DNA of 64,000 nucleotides from Propionicimonas sp. (GCF_029975155.1 NZ_JARKPQ010000160.1:1-64000), one strand, 5' to 3'; shown: positions 55,552 to 63,291, numbered from the stretch's first letter. The notes: generated by a model from the letters alone, not told the origin. Translations and numbers: made by a program.

Positions 55552-55794
55552 TGCTCGCACCCGACCGCCTTCCAGGGCTGATCTGTCAGCCGGATTGTGT
55601 TCGATGGAGTCGATGGTCTTGATGAGGGGTGTTTGCGCCTCGGCGCTCGGCCTGCGAAGCCTCCTCGGGAAGCTGGTGCCTTATCAAGCCAGCCACTCGG
55701 TAAACGGGCGCCCGGAGAACGGGAACCAGGGAGTAGCGTCCTCTTCGGGGCATGGACCTGGCGGCCCCAGAAGTATCGACGAACGGAGTTGACG
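55552..55794. other. Intergenic stretch between the two small peptide genes
   Basis: 243 bases. Reading frames here on both strands lack conserved features or good ribosome binding sites; the + frame that is open into the next gene is taken as non-coding. GGAG at 55785-55788 is the ribosome binding site of the next gene. Confidence 0.4.
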
Positions 55795-55962
55795 ATGAAA
55801 CCGGTGACCATCGCACTTACCCTCAGTGCGGCCATTTGTGCAACTCTCCTGTTGTTCCATGTTGCAGAAAACTTGGCAGTGCTGTGGTGGGCAGTGATAC
55901 TTGCTAACGCGACTTGGGTCATTGTAGGAGTGGTCAGGAAGGGTCAAGATTCCGACCAATAG
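55795..55962 (+). CDS. 55-residue two-helix membrane protein
   Basis: The product starts MKPVTIALTLSAAICATLLLFHV and is two hydrophobic helices (about residues 4-22 and 27-46) joined by AENLA, with a short charged tail VRKGQDSDQ. No family is recognised. Its size and topology are like those of immunity or accessory proteins of bacteriocin loci, an inference from context only. The start follows CGGAGTTGACG. It precedes the Cys-rich precursor gene by 37 bases, so both are probably co-transcribed. Confidence 0.55.
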   Translation: MKPVTIALTLSAAICATLLLFHVAENLAVLWWAVILANATWVIVGVVRKGQDSDQ

Positions 55963-55999
55963 TCAGCGGAAGAACGCCAATCAACAAAGGAGTTGTGGA

Positions 56000-56713
56000 A
56001 TGAGAAAGACAATGCTTGCGGCCATCGGAGTGGCAGTGTCGCTGAGTCTGGCGGTAGTTACGGCGCAACCCACCGCAGCACACCCGCGACTACCTGCCTC
56101 ACCCATGTCACGGATCGACGTACGCAGCGCTGCGGTGGATCTTCAGAAGAAGGTCGAGCAGAGGGACTCGCGGCAGCACTTGCGGCGCTCTGAAGCGGTA
56201 CGAACTCTCAAGGCAGCGTATCCACGCCTGGCGCTTTCTGGCTTCGGCGAGGTCGCAATCAATCAGGCGACTGGCTACCTAGATCACAGCACTCGGATCA
56301 TCAGCGCCCCGGTTGTAGGTGGCAACCTAATGCTTGGATCAAATGTCACGGTGTTCGTCGGTCCCGATGGCAACTTGATCGACTCCTACGAGATACTATT
56401 TGTGCCAATGGATGAAAATTCAGGCCGCACGGTAATCTGGCGTGCCGGCACAATAGTCTTCGACAAGGTGACGACCAACGATGGGTCAGTGTTGGATCCT
56501 ACTGACCCGGTCAATGTTGGTTTCAGCCTTTCCAAGTTCAACAAGTGTCTTGCCAGTCAGGGGATCGCGGCTTGGGTCGTTACTGCGATCACAGCAGCTT
56601 GCAGTGTTGCATGCGCTGCCACGGTGGGGACCGGATGCGCCGTTTGCATCATCGCCCTAGCGCTCGTAGCTGGCCCGACCCTCGCGCTGTGCTTAGGGCG
56701 TGCGCAACAGTAG
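56000..56713 (+). CDS. Secreted protein with six-cysteine hydrophobic C-terminus (candidate bacteriocin precursor)
   Basis: The 237-residue protein has a typical signal peptide (MRKTMLAAIGVAVSLSLAVVTAQPTAA, cleavage near AHP) and a polar, cysteine-free middle (about 30-175). All six cysteines lie in the last 55 residues, C183, C201, C205, C213, C216 and C231, set in a very hydrophobic Ala/Val-rich segment. This N-terminal soluble part plus hydrophobic Cys-rich tail resembles precursors such as halocin C8, where the C-terminal piece is the antimicrobial and the N-terminal piece the immunity protein. The similarity is in layout, not proven homology. Start ATG 56000 follows AAAGGAGT. Codon use is less GC-rich than in housekeeping genes. 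Confidence 0.7.
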   Translation: MRKTMLAAIGVAVSLSLAVVTAQPTAAHPRLPASPMSRIDVRSAAVDLQKKVEQRDSRQHLRRSEAVRTLKAAYPRLALSGFGEVAINQATGYLDHSTRIISAPVVGGNLMLGSNVTVFVGPDGNLIDSYEILFVPMDENSGRTVIWRAGTIVFDKVTTNDGSVLDPTDPVNVGFSLSKFNKCLASQGIAAWVVTAITAACSVACAATVGTGCAVCIIALALVAGPTLALCLGRAQQ

Positions 56714-56732
56714 CTGGGCCAAAGCGGCCACA

Positions 56733-57392
56733 ATGAAAGAGGAGCGTGCGAAGGTCGTCGCGTACGTGTCGGCCCTCGCCGTTCTCCTTAGTGGGTGCGC
56801 GCACTCTGGGGCTGAACAGCCGCAGGTACCGTTGCCACGCGCTTCTCAACGCATCGCGAACGAGTGCCCGGAGGGTCTGCCCGACAGGGTGGCCCAGATG
56901 GTTGCAGCGGAGGGACTGCGTTCTAGCGGCGTTTTTGCCAGCGACAACGTGATCTTGGCAACTGCACACGGCGTCTCTAGCGCCGCCATCGTCGACGTCT
57001 CTGGGGGTCGCATCCACGCACGCGTCGTGATGCGCGATGAGTCGTTGGATTATTCGATCCTGGTTACAGCCGACCGGCTGCCTCGCGCAGGCCGAGTTCG
57101 GATCCAAGGGACAAGCCTCACCGTGGATGAACCCGTGGTGGCCGTCATGGCCGGGTCGGGCACTGCCGAGTGTGTCCCTGGGGTCGTGCTGGAGAGCCTC
57201 CCCAACCGAGTGCGAACCTCCGTGCCAGTTCAGTCTGGCGAGTCAGGATCGCCGGTGTTTGACCGCACCGGAGCGCTTGTCGGGATCATCCTCGCCCGAG
57301 GAGAAGGAAATCAAGGTTCCGTACTACTTCCTGCCGCGCGGTTCGCGAAGCAACTTCTGGACGCGGTGAGGACACATGCCGCGGACGCCTGA
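56733..57392 (+). CDS. Lipoprotein trypsin-like serine protease
   Basis: The 219-residue product has a signal peptide with lipobox LLSGC (C22) and a chymotrypsin-fold core. The triad is seen as H79 (LATAHGV), D106 (SLDYSILV) and S171 (QSGESGSPVFD), with the final LVGIILARG strand. It should be tethered to the outside of the membrane. It follows the Cys-rich precursor gene by 19 bases, making it the obvious candidate for processing that protein, or for a housekeeping quality-control role. GTG 56700 would give an 11-residue extension overlapping the previous gene. Confidence 0.75.
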   Translation: MKEERAKVVAYVSALAVLLSGCAHSGAEQPQVPLPRASQRIANECPEGLPDRVAQMVAAEGLRSSGVFASDNVILATAHGVSSAAIVDVSGGRIHARVVMRDESLDYSILVTADRLPRAGRVRIQGTSLTVDEPVVAVMAGSGTAECVPGVVLESLPNRVRTSVPVQSGESGSPVFDRTGALVGIILARGEGNQGSVLLPAARFAKQLLDAVRTHAADA

Positions 57393-57467
57393 TGCTGAGC
57401 TCTTCGAACACACGGCCGGCTGGCTCGCCAATCACGCCATCGGACAGGACACGCCCTCAGCTTCACC

Positions 57468-57662
57468 GTGGCCATCGGTGTCCTCGCCACCATCGCCGCC
57501 GCCATCACCGCGATCCCGCCCGTCATCTACGCGACTGGACCCCGTCACTGTCATGCGCACACCCTGGATGTCCCTCGGCTGATCATCCTGGCGGCGTTAA
57601 CGTTCGTCCTCATGGCGATCGACTCAGGTCTTCACCGATCACGCTCGCGATGGCGAAGCTAA
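57468..57662 (+). CDS. Possible small membrane protein
   Basis: A 64-codon frame starting GTG encodes two hydrophobic segments (IGVLATIAAAITAIPPVIYATG and RLIILAALTFVLMAIDS) separated by a His-rich link. No ribosome binding site is convincing and the frame is open further upstream without a better start. It could be a real small membrane protein of the peptide locus or the remnant of a larger gene. The rest of 57393-57807 shows no other supported gene. Confidence 0.35.
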   Translation: MAIGVLATIAAAITAIPPVIYATGPRHCHAHTLDVPRLIILAALTFVLMAIDSGLHRSRSRWRS

Positions 57663-57807
57663 CGTCCGCGGCGGGTGGCATTAGCAGGCGGGCCGCGCGT
57701 ATGTAGCCCGGAGTCGAAGTGGACGGGTGTAATGCCTAGTCAGCGAGGGGCCGCGGCTTCGCGCGCGGAGGGCGGGGTGGGAAGAGGAATCTTCGCGTCA
57801 GACCCAG

Positions 57808-57890
57808 TACCGGGAAGGGGAGTCGAACCCCTACGCCCTTTCGGGCAGACGGGTTTGAGCCGTCCGCGTATACCATTCCGCCACCCCGGC
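57808..57890 (-). tRNA. tRNA-Leu (anticodon CAA)
   Basis: The minus strand folds as a class II tRNA: acceptor GCCGGGG with the matching TCCCGGT and discriminator A, anticodon stem GGACGG/CCGTCT around the loop CTCAAAC (anticodon CAA), a long variable arm (TGCCCGAAAGGGCG) and the T arm AGGGG-TTCGACT-CCCCT. The 83-base gene does not encode CCA. Its 3' end faces the accessory region at 50689-57807, the usual orientation for integration at a tRNA. Confidence 0.96.
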
Positions 57891-57915
57891 AGGTGCCCAA
57901 GCAGTGTGCCACAAC

Positions 57916-57946
57916 TTGGCGGCGCCTCGTCCCATCAGGGTAACCT
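57916..57946 (+). promoter_or_regulatory. pdtaR promoter
   Basis: TTGGCG at 57916-57921 and TAACCT at 57941-57946 with a 19-base spacer lie between the tRNA gene and pdtaR. The predicted leader is about 45 bases. Confidence 0.5.
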
Positions 57947-57997
57947 CAACCGTGCAACCCACCCCCGTGCCGGAACCAGCCAGGAAGCTGAAGAGGA

Positions 57998-58618
57998 ATG
58001 ACTGCCGAAGACGAGCGTAACGAGGACGACCAGCTGCGCGTGCTGGTGGCGGAGGACGAGGCACTGATCCGGCTCGACCTGGTCGAACTGCTCACCGAAG
58101 AGGGCTACCAGGTGATCGCGGAGGCCGCGGACGGCGAGGAGGCCCTCACCCTGGCCCGCAAGCTCATCCCCGACCTCGTGGTGATGGACGTGAAGATGCC
58201 CAAGATGGACGGCATCTCCGCCGCGGCCATCATCGCCGAGGAGCGGATCGCTCCCGTGGTCATGCTCACCGCCTTCAGCCAGCGCGAGCTCGTCGAGCGC
58301 GCCCGCGACGCCGGCGCGATGGCCTACGTCGTGAAGCCCTTCGACTCCTCGGACGTCATTCCGGCGATCGAGATCGCGATGGCCCGGTTCGCCGAGATCC
58401 GCGCGGTCGAGGCCGAGGTCGCCGACCTCGAGGACCGGTTCGCGTCCCGCAAGGCCGTCGACCACGCCAAGGGCCTGCTCCAGGAGGGGCTGGGGCTCAC
58501 CGAGCCGGAGGCCTTCCGCTGGATTCAGAAGACCGCGATGGACCTGCGCAAGTCCATGCGGGAAGTGGCCGAGGCCGTGATCGAGCAGTCGAAGAGCGAG
58601 AAGGCCAAGAAGAAGTAG
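57998..58618 (+). CDS. pdtaR: ANTAR-domain response regulator PdtaR
   Basis: The 206-residue protein has a receiver domain (LRVLVAEDEALIRLDLVELL, phospho-acceptor D64 in VVMDVKMPKMDG, AYVVKPFD) and a C-terminal ANTAR RNA-binding domain (about 135-195, RKAVDHAKGLLQEGLGLTEPEAFRWIQKTAMDLRKSM). PdtaR works with the kinase PdtaS to prevent transcription termination by binding target mRNAs; no pdtaS is in this window. The C-terminus is lysine-rich. Confidence 0.94.
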   Translation: MTAEDERNEDDQLRVLVAEDEALIRLDLVELLTEEGYQVIAEAADGEEALTLARKLIPDLVVMDVKMPKMDGISAAAIIAEERIAPVVMLTAFSQRELVERARDAGAMAYVVKPFDSSDVIPAIEIAMARFAEIRAVEAEVADLEDRFASRKAVDHAKGLLQEGLGLTEPEAFRWIQKTAMDLRKSMREVAEAVIEQSKSEKAKKK

Positions 58619-58667
58619 TCAGGCTCGCTGCGGCAGCGTCACCACCACACGGCTGGTCACCCCCCGA

Positions 58668-58724
58668 CCGCTGGTCGAGCTTGTCGAGACCTACCGGCGT
58701 TTCGGCAAGCTCAACGAGCGGTCG
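58668..58724. repeat. Dispersed repeat, copy 2, in a hairpin pair
   Basis: CCGCTGGTCGAG...GTCGAGACC at 58668-58691 is followed after a short loop by a diverged inverted copy ending CAAGCTCAACGAGCGGTCG at 58724. The two can form a long hairpin between the convergent pdtaR and thioesterase genes. The second half supplies the last codons and the stop of the thioesterase gene. Confidence 0.75.
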
Positions 58725-59118
58725 TCGCCCGCTTCAGGAACACCGTGATCCTGGCGGCGCAGACCTGCTCGCCGGCGTCGCCGGTGATCGAGATGTCGTA
58801 GGTGGCCAGTGTGCCGCCGATCCGGATGGCCGTCGCCACTCCGGTGACCCAGCCCTCCCGCGCGGGGCGCAGGTGGGTTGCGTTGATGTCCACGCCGGTG
58901 ACCGCGCCGTCCGGCCCCACCTCCGCGGCCGCGGCGAGCGATGCCAGGCTCTCGGCCAGCACGCAGGACGCGCCGCCGTGCCACAGTCCGAAGGGCTGGG
59001 TGTTGCCCTGCACCGGGCAGCGGCCCGTCGCCCGGGTGGGCGTCACCTCCAGCAGCTCGACCCCCATCTTCTCGTCCAGTGGGCTGCTCAGGCCGGCGAA
59101 CCAGTCGGGAACGTTCAT
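58711..59118 (-). CDS. Hotdog-fold thioesterase (PaaI family)
   Basis: The 135-residue protein has the PaaI/4HBT marks NTQPFGLWHGGASCVLAESLASLAAA and GVDINATHLRPAREGWVTGVA, and probably hydrolyses an acyl-CoA thioester. ATG 59118 gives the start MNVPDWFAGL; the very long frame upstream is antisense to polA and not coding. The last codons (about ATTAR, then TGA) lie within the dispersed repeat at 58668-58724, suggesting that insertion of the repeat set the present C-terminus. It is divergent from polA with 63 bases between. Confidence 0.88.
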   Translation of the reverse strand: MNVPDWFAGLSSPLDEKMGVELLEVTPTRATGRCPVQGNTQPFGLWHGGASCVLAESLASLAAAAEVGPDGAVTGVDINATHLRPAREGWVTGVATAIRIGGTLATYDISITGDAGEQVCAARITVFLKRATTAR

Positions 59119-59167
59119 GTGCCCAACCTTCGCACACGGCCCTGGGGATGCTGGGGGTGGTGGCCGG

Positions 59168-59173
59168 TAGTGT
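59168..59173 (+). promoter_or_regulatory. -10 element before polA
   Basis: TAGTGT is followed by eight bases and the GTG at 59182, close to the spacing of leaderless promoters elsewhere in the window. No ribosome binding site is seen. Confidence 0.5.
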
Positions 59174-59181
59174 TCCGGAAT

Positions 59182-61881
59182 GTGACGAACCCAGCCACCA
59201 CGCCCGGCGAACGACCCGAGACCCTGCTGCTGATCGACGGCCACTCGATCGCCTATCGCGCCTTCTTCGCCCTGCCCGTCGAGAACTTCTCCACCACGAC
59301 CGGCCAGCACACGAACGCGGTCTACGGTTTCACCTCGATGCTGATCAACGTCCTGCGGGACGAGCAGCCCACCCACCTCGCGGTGGCCTTCGACGTGTCC
59401 CGCAAGACGTTCCGCAGCGAGCAGTACGCCGAGTACAAGGCGAACCGGTCGGCGTCCCCGGCGGAGTTCACCGGCCAGATCGGGCTGATCAAGGAAGTGC
59501 TGGACGCGCTGAACATCGTCCACCTCGAGCGCGACGGCTTCGAGGCCGACGACATCATCGCCACTCTCGCCACGCAGAGTGCGAAGGCAGGCCTGCGCGT
59601 GCTGATCTGCACCGGTGACCGTGACACCCTGCAGCTCGTCGACGAGCAGACCACGGTGCTCTACCCGCGCAAGGGCGTCTCCGACCTGGCCCGGCTCGAC
59701 CCGCCGACCGTGCTGGAGCGGTATCTGGTGGAGCCGGCCCGCTACCCGGAGGTGGCCGCCCTGGTGGGTGAGAGCAGCGACAACCTGCCCGGCGTGCCGG
59801 GCGTGGGGCCGAAGACCGCGGCCAAGTGGCTGGCCACCTACGACGGCCTCGAGAACCTGGTTCGGCACGCGGACGAACTCACCGGCAAGGCCGGGGAGTC
59901 GCTGCGCGCCCACCTGGAGGACGTGCAGCGCAACCGCCGGCTGAACGCCCTGATCTGCGACCTCGACCTGCCGGTCGGGCCGGCCGACCTGCTTCGCAGG
60001 GACTGGAACCGGGACGCCGTGCACGAGGTGTTCGACGGTCTGGAGTTCCGGGTGCTGCGCGACCGGCTGCTGGAGACGCTGCCGGCGGACGACACCGAGT
60101 CGCAGGGTGGTTTCGAGGTGTCCGGGGAGGTGCTGCCCACGGGTGGCGTCCGGGCCTGGCTGGACGCCCATGCCCGTACCGGAGTGGTCGGGCTCGACGT
60201 GCAGGGACGCTGGCGCTCCGGCTCGGGTGACGTCACCGGACTCGCGCTGGCCGCGGCGGACGGCACCGCGGCCTGGATCGACGTCACCGGCGTCTCGCCC
60301 GACGACGACACCGCGTTGGCCGGCTGGCTCGCCGATCCGTCCGCGCAGAAGGCCATGCACGATGCCAAGGGGCCGCTGCTCGCCCTGTGGTCCCGCGGCT
60401 GGGATCTCGCCGGCCTGGTCAGCGACACCCAGCTGGCCGCGTACCTGCTGCGCCCGGACCAACGGGTGTACGACCTGGCCGACCTCACCGCCCGGCACCT
60501 CAGGCGCGATCTGGCCGTGGCCGGCTCGGGAGCGGACACCGGCGACCAGGCCGCGTTCAGCTTCGACGACACCGAGAGCCACGACGCCATGATCAGGGCG
60601 CGCGCCGTGATCGACCTCGCCGCCGCGCTGGAACTGGAGCTGGAGGCCCACGGCGGCGCTCGGCTGATGCGCGAGGTCGAGCTGCCCCTCACCCGCACGC
60701 TCGCCACGATGGAGCGGGTCGGCGTCGCGGTCGACCTCGACTACCTCAACCGGCTGCACGCCGACTTCGACGCCGCCGTCGTGGCGGCGGAGTCAGACGC
60801 GTTCGCCGTCCTCGGCAGGCAGATCAACCTCGGGTCGCCCATGCAGCTGCAGGCGGTGCTGTTCGACGAGCTGGGCATGCCGAAGACGCGCCGCACCAAG
60901 ACCGGCTGGACCACCGACGCCGAGTCGCTGGAGGGACTCTTCGCGAAGACCGAGCATCCGTTCCTCGCGCACCTGCTGCGGCACCGCGACCAGATCCGGC
61001 TGCGGCAGACGGTGGAAGGGCTGCTGAAGTCGGTGGCGGACGACGGTCGCGTCCACACCACGTACGTGCAGACCATCGCGGCCACCGGGCGGCTGTCGTC
61101 CACCGACCCGAACCTGCAGAACATCCCGATCCGCACCGAAGCAGGCCGGCGCATCCGGGAGGCGTTCGTGGTCGGGGCGGGCTACGAGACGCTCCTCACC
61201 GCCGACTACAGCCAGATCGAGATGCGGATCATGGCCGACCAGTCCGAGGACGCCGGCCTGATCGAGGCGTTCGCCTCGGGCCACGACTTCCACACCACGA
61301 CGGCGTCCCGCGTGTTCGGCGTCGCGCCGGACGAGGTCACACCGGCGATGCGGGCGAAGATCAAGGCGATGAACTACGGGCTGGCGTACGGCCTGTCCGC
61401 GTTCGGGTTGAGCCAGCAGCTGAAGATCGAGAGGTCCGAGGCGGCCGGGCTGATGGACGAGTACTTCGAGCGGTTCGGGCACGTGCGCGACTATCTGCAC
61501 GAGATCGTCGACACCGCCCGCCGCACCGGCTTCACCGAGACCATCCTCGGCCGGCGGCGCTATCTGCCCGACCTCACCTCGTCGAACCGGCAGCGGCGGG
61601 AGATGGCGGAGCGGGCCGCGCTGAACGCGCCGATCCAGGGCTCTGCCGCCGACATCATCAAGGTTGCGATGCTGGACGTGGAGTCCGCGATCGCCCAGCG
61701 CGGCCTGCGCAGCCGGATGCTGCTGCAGGTGCACGACGAACTCGTGTTCGAGGTCGCGCCAGGGGAGCGGGACGAGTTCGAGGCGCTCGTCCGCGACAAG
61801 ATGGCCCACGCCGTCGACATGGCCGTGCCGCTGGAGGTGTCGGTGGGCGCCGGCCGGTCCTGGCACGAAGCCGCCCACTGA
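59182..61881 (+). CDS. polA: DNA polymerase I
   Basis: The 899-residue enzyme fills gaps in replication and repair. It has an N-terminal 5'-3' exonuclease domain (LLLIDGHSIAYRAFFALP to GVPGVGPKTAAKWLATY), a middle domain and the polymerase domain (TADYSQIEMRIMAD, KAMNYGLAYGLSAFGLSQQL, LLQVHDELVFEV). In the middle domain the proofreading DxE motif reads GLDVQG, so the glutamate is missing and 3'-5' exonuclease activity is probably lost, as in other actinobacteria. The leaderless GTG 59182 is the likely start; further upstream frame is non-coding. Confidence 0.95.
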   Translation: MTNPATTPGERPETLLLIDGHSIAYRAFFALPVENFSTTTGQHTNAVYGFTSMLINVLRDEQPTHLAVAFDVSRKTFRSEQYAEYKANRSASPAEFTGQIGLIKEVLDALNIVHLERDGFEADDIIATLATQSAKAGLRVLICTGDRDTLQLVDEQTTVLYPRKGVSDLARLDPPTVLERYLVEPARYPEVAALVGESSDNLPGVPGVGPKTAAKWLATYDGLENLVRHADELTGKAGESLRAHLEDVQRNRRLNALICDLDLPVGPADLLRRDWNRDAVHEVFDGLEFRVLRDRLLETLPADDTESQGGFEVSGEVLPTGGVRAWLDAHARTGVVGLDVQGRWRSGSGDVTGLALAAADGTAAWIDVTGVSPDDDTALAGWLADPSAQKAMHDAKGPLLALWSRGWDLAGLVSDTQLAAYLLRPDQRVYDLADLTARHLRRDLAVAGSGADTGDQAAFSFDDTESHDAMIRARAVIDLAAALELELEAHGGARLMREVELPLTRTLATMERVGVAVDLDYLNRLHADFDAAVVAAESDAFAVLGRQINLGSPMQLQAVLFDELGMPKTRRTKTGWTTDAESLEGLFAKTEHPFLAHLLRHRDQIRLRQTVEGLLKSVADDGRVHTTYVQTIAATGRLSSTDPNLQNIPIRTEAGRRIREAFVVGAGYETLLTADYSQIEMRIMADQSEDAGLIEAFASGHDFHTTTASRVFGVAPDEVTPAMRAKIKAMNYGLAYGLSAFGLSQQLKIERSEAAGLMDEYFERFGHVRDYLHEIVDTARRTGFTETILGRRRYLPDLTSSNRQRREMAERAALNAPIQGSAADIIKVAMLDVESAIAQRGLRSRMLLQVHDELVFEVAPGERDEFEALVRDKMAHAVDMAVPLEVSVGAGRSWHEAAH

Positions 61882-61886
61882 GCCGG

Positions 61887-63203
61887 TCACGGTGGTGGGT
61901 CGTCATGGTCGATGTCCCACAGGAGTTGGTCGAAGCGCCGGCGGTGGGGGTCGCGGAACATGGGTCGCGTGCCGTTGGGTCCGATGCGGTAGGTGTGTCC
62001 GGCCGGGGTGCGCCACCAGAAGACGCCGGGTCGTGGCTGTTCGAGGTGCCAGCCGCCGTGGGTCTTGGCCCGGTGCGCTCGCCGGGACAACGGGCCGAGG
62101 TTCGATGCGCGGGTCTGGTCGGGTTGGCCCGGTCGCCAGGGGATGGTGTGGTCGAGGTCCTGGTGGCGAGCGGTGCGGCTGCTGTGCGGGAAGACCTCGT
62201 AGGTGTCGCGGAGCAGGACCTGGCGGCGGATCGGATCGGGGATCTCGTAGCTGTCGACCGCGATGTGCTGGTAGGGCCGGACCACGGGGGTGAGCCGGAT
62301 CCGGGTGTGGCCGAGCAGATGGCCCAGCATGGTGGCCGCCAGCGGCCCGACGCCCTCGACCCGGGCTGTGCCGCGTCCGGTCAGCAGGGTCTCCTCGGCG
62401 ACGTGCACGTACACGTCGGCCTGAGGCAGCAGCCGGGGGTCGGTCGAGGCGGTCTCGGGGTCTTCGGCGAGCATGAGCCGGGCTCGTTCCGGCGTGGCGA
62501 GGATACCGACGGCCCTGGCCCGGCGGACGTCCTTGGTGTCAGTGTCACCCCGGACGGCGAGGAGATCGGCGATCCGGTCGATCATGGCGTCGAAGAAGAT
62601 CGCGTCGGCGGTGTCGACCCGGGCCGACAGGTAGGCCACCGATGGGTCGTCCGTGGGCAGTTTGCGGACGAACCGGTCCGCCCGGGCCTTCCGGTTGAGC
62701 GCGGTCACCGTGTCGGCGGCCAGGTCGGTGATCAGCCCGCGGGTCAGGTGCAGCACCCGCCGCCAGGACAGGCCGGGGATCCTGGGGGCGAGCCGGGCGT
62801 CCAGTTCGCGCGCCTGGTCGAGGGTGAGGTCGAACCGGGCCACCTCGGCGGCCAGTTGGCAGGCCCGCCACATCGGGACGAGACCCTGGGTGGCCTGGAA
62901 CCAGACCAGAGGGTGGCGGGCCTTGAGGTTCACGATGTCACGGATCAACCAGGTCGCCGCCGCCACCGAGATGCCCTTCAGCGCGGCCACCTCCAGGGGC
63001 AGGAACTCATCCACCAACGCGGTGCCGTCGGCGCCGATCCGGACCGGCCTGGTGCCGACCACATCGAAGGTGGCGTCGGCGTCCCAGGCGTGTTCGGCGG
63101 CCAGATCGGCGATCGCGACCGCCTCGGCGATCTCCGCCCGGGTGCGGGACTCGATCGCCACCCGCAGCCGCTCGGCTGCGCTCGGGGTCGAGGTCGTTTC
63201 CAT
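61887..63203 (-). CDS. DUF222/HNH endonuclease domain protein (13E12 repeat family)
   Basis: The 438-residue protein has an N-terminal DUF222 domain (LADEFLPLEVAALKG-like region, ATQGLVPMWRACQLAAEVARFDLTLDQA) and a C-terminal HNH nuclease (about 345-390, HQDLDHTIPWRP ... TRASNLGPLSRRAHRAKTHGG) with the expected His, Asn and His residues. This family is highly repeated in actinobacterial genomes and its biological role is unknown. It ends five bases from the polA stop, convergent. A dispersed repeat lies 41 bases upstream of its start. Confidence 0.9.
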   Translation of the reverse strand: METTSTPSAAERLRVAIESRTRAEIAEAVAIADLAAEHAWDADATFDVVGTRPVRIGADGTALVDEFLPLEVAALKGISVAAATWLIRDIVNLKARHPLVWFQATQGLVPMWRACQLAAEVARFDLTLDQARELDARLAPRIPGLSWRRVLHLTRGLITDLAADTVTALNRKARADRFVRKLPTDDPSVAYLSARVDTADAIFFDAMIDRIADLLAVRGDTDTKDVRRARAVGILATPERARLMLAEDPETASTDPRLLPQADVYVHVAEETLLTGRGTARVEGVGPLAATMLGHLLGHTRIRLTPVVRPYQHIAVDSYEIPDPIRRQVLLRDTYEVFPHSSRTARHQDLDHTIPWRPGQPDQTRASNLGPLSRRAHRAKTHGGWHLEQPRPGVFWWRTPAGHTYRIGPNGTRPMFRDPHRRRFDQLLWDIDHDDPPP

Positions 63204-63244
63204 GCAGACAGGTCTACACGGCGGCTCTGACGTTTCGGGCGCGG

Positions 63245-63268
63245 GGTCTCGACGGGCTCGACCAGCGG
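63245..63268. repeat. Dispersed 24-bp repeat, copy 3 (inverted)
   Basis: GGTCTCGACGGG...CTCGACCAGCGG is the reverse complement of the elements at 50689 and 58668, differing from copy 1 at one position in the centre. It lies between the HNH gene and the next minus-strand gene. Confidence 0.8.
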
Positions 63269-63291
63269 TGGGGTGGGGGTTCGACAGCGCG

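Noticed and set aside
57376..57706. Overlapping frames rich in Ser/Pro or His/Arg between the protease and the tRNA
   Set aside because: Composition is that of non-coding frames; only the hydrophobic frame at 57468-57662 was kept, at low confidence.
57705..57725. Short similarity (GGAGTCGAA) to the tRNA-Leu 3' end, as a possible att duplicate
   Set aside because: Only nine bases match and the flanks do not; this is expected by chance and too short for an attachment site.
58711..60759. Very long minus-strand frame across the start of polA
   Set aside because: Only its last 135 codons (thioesterase) are real; the rest is antisense to polA.
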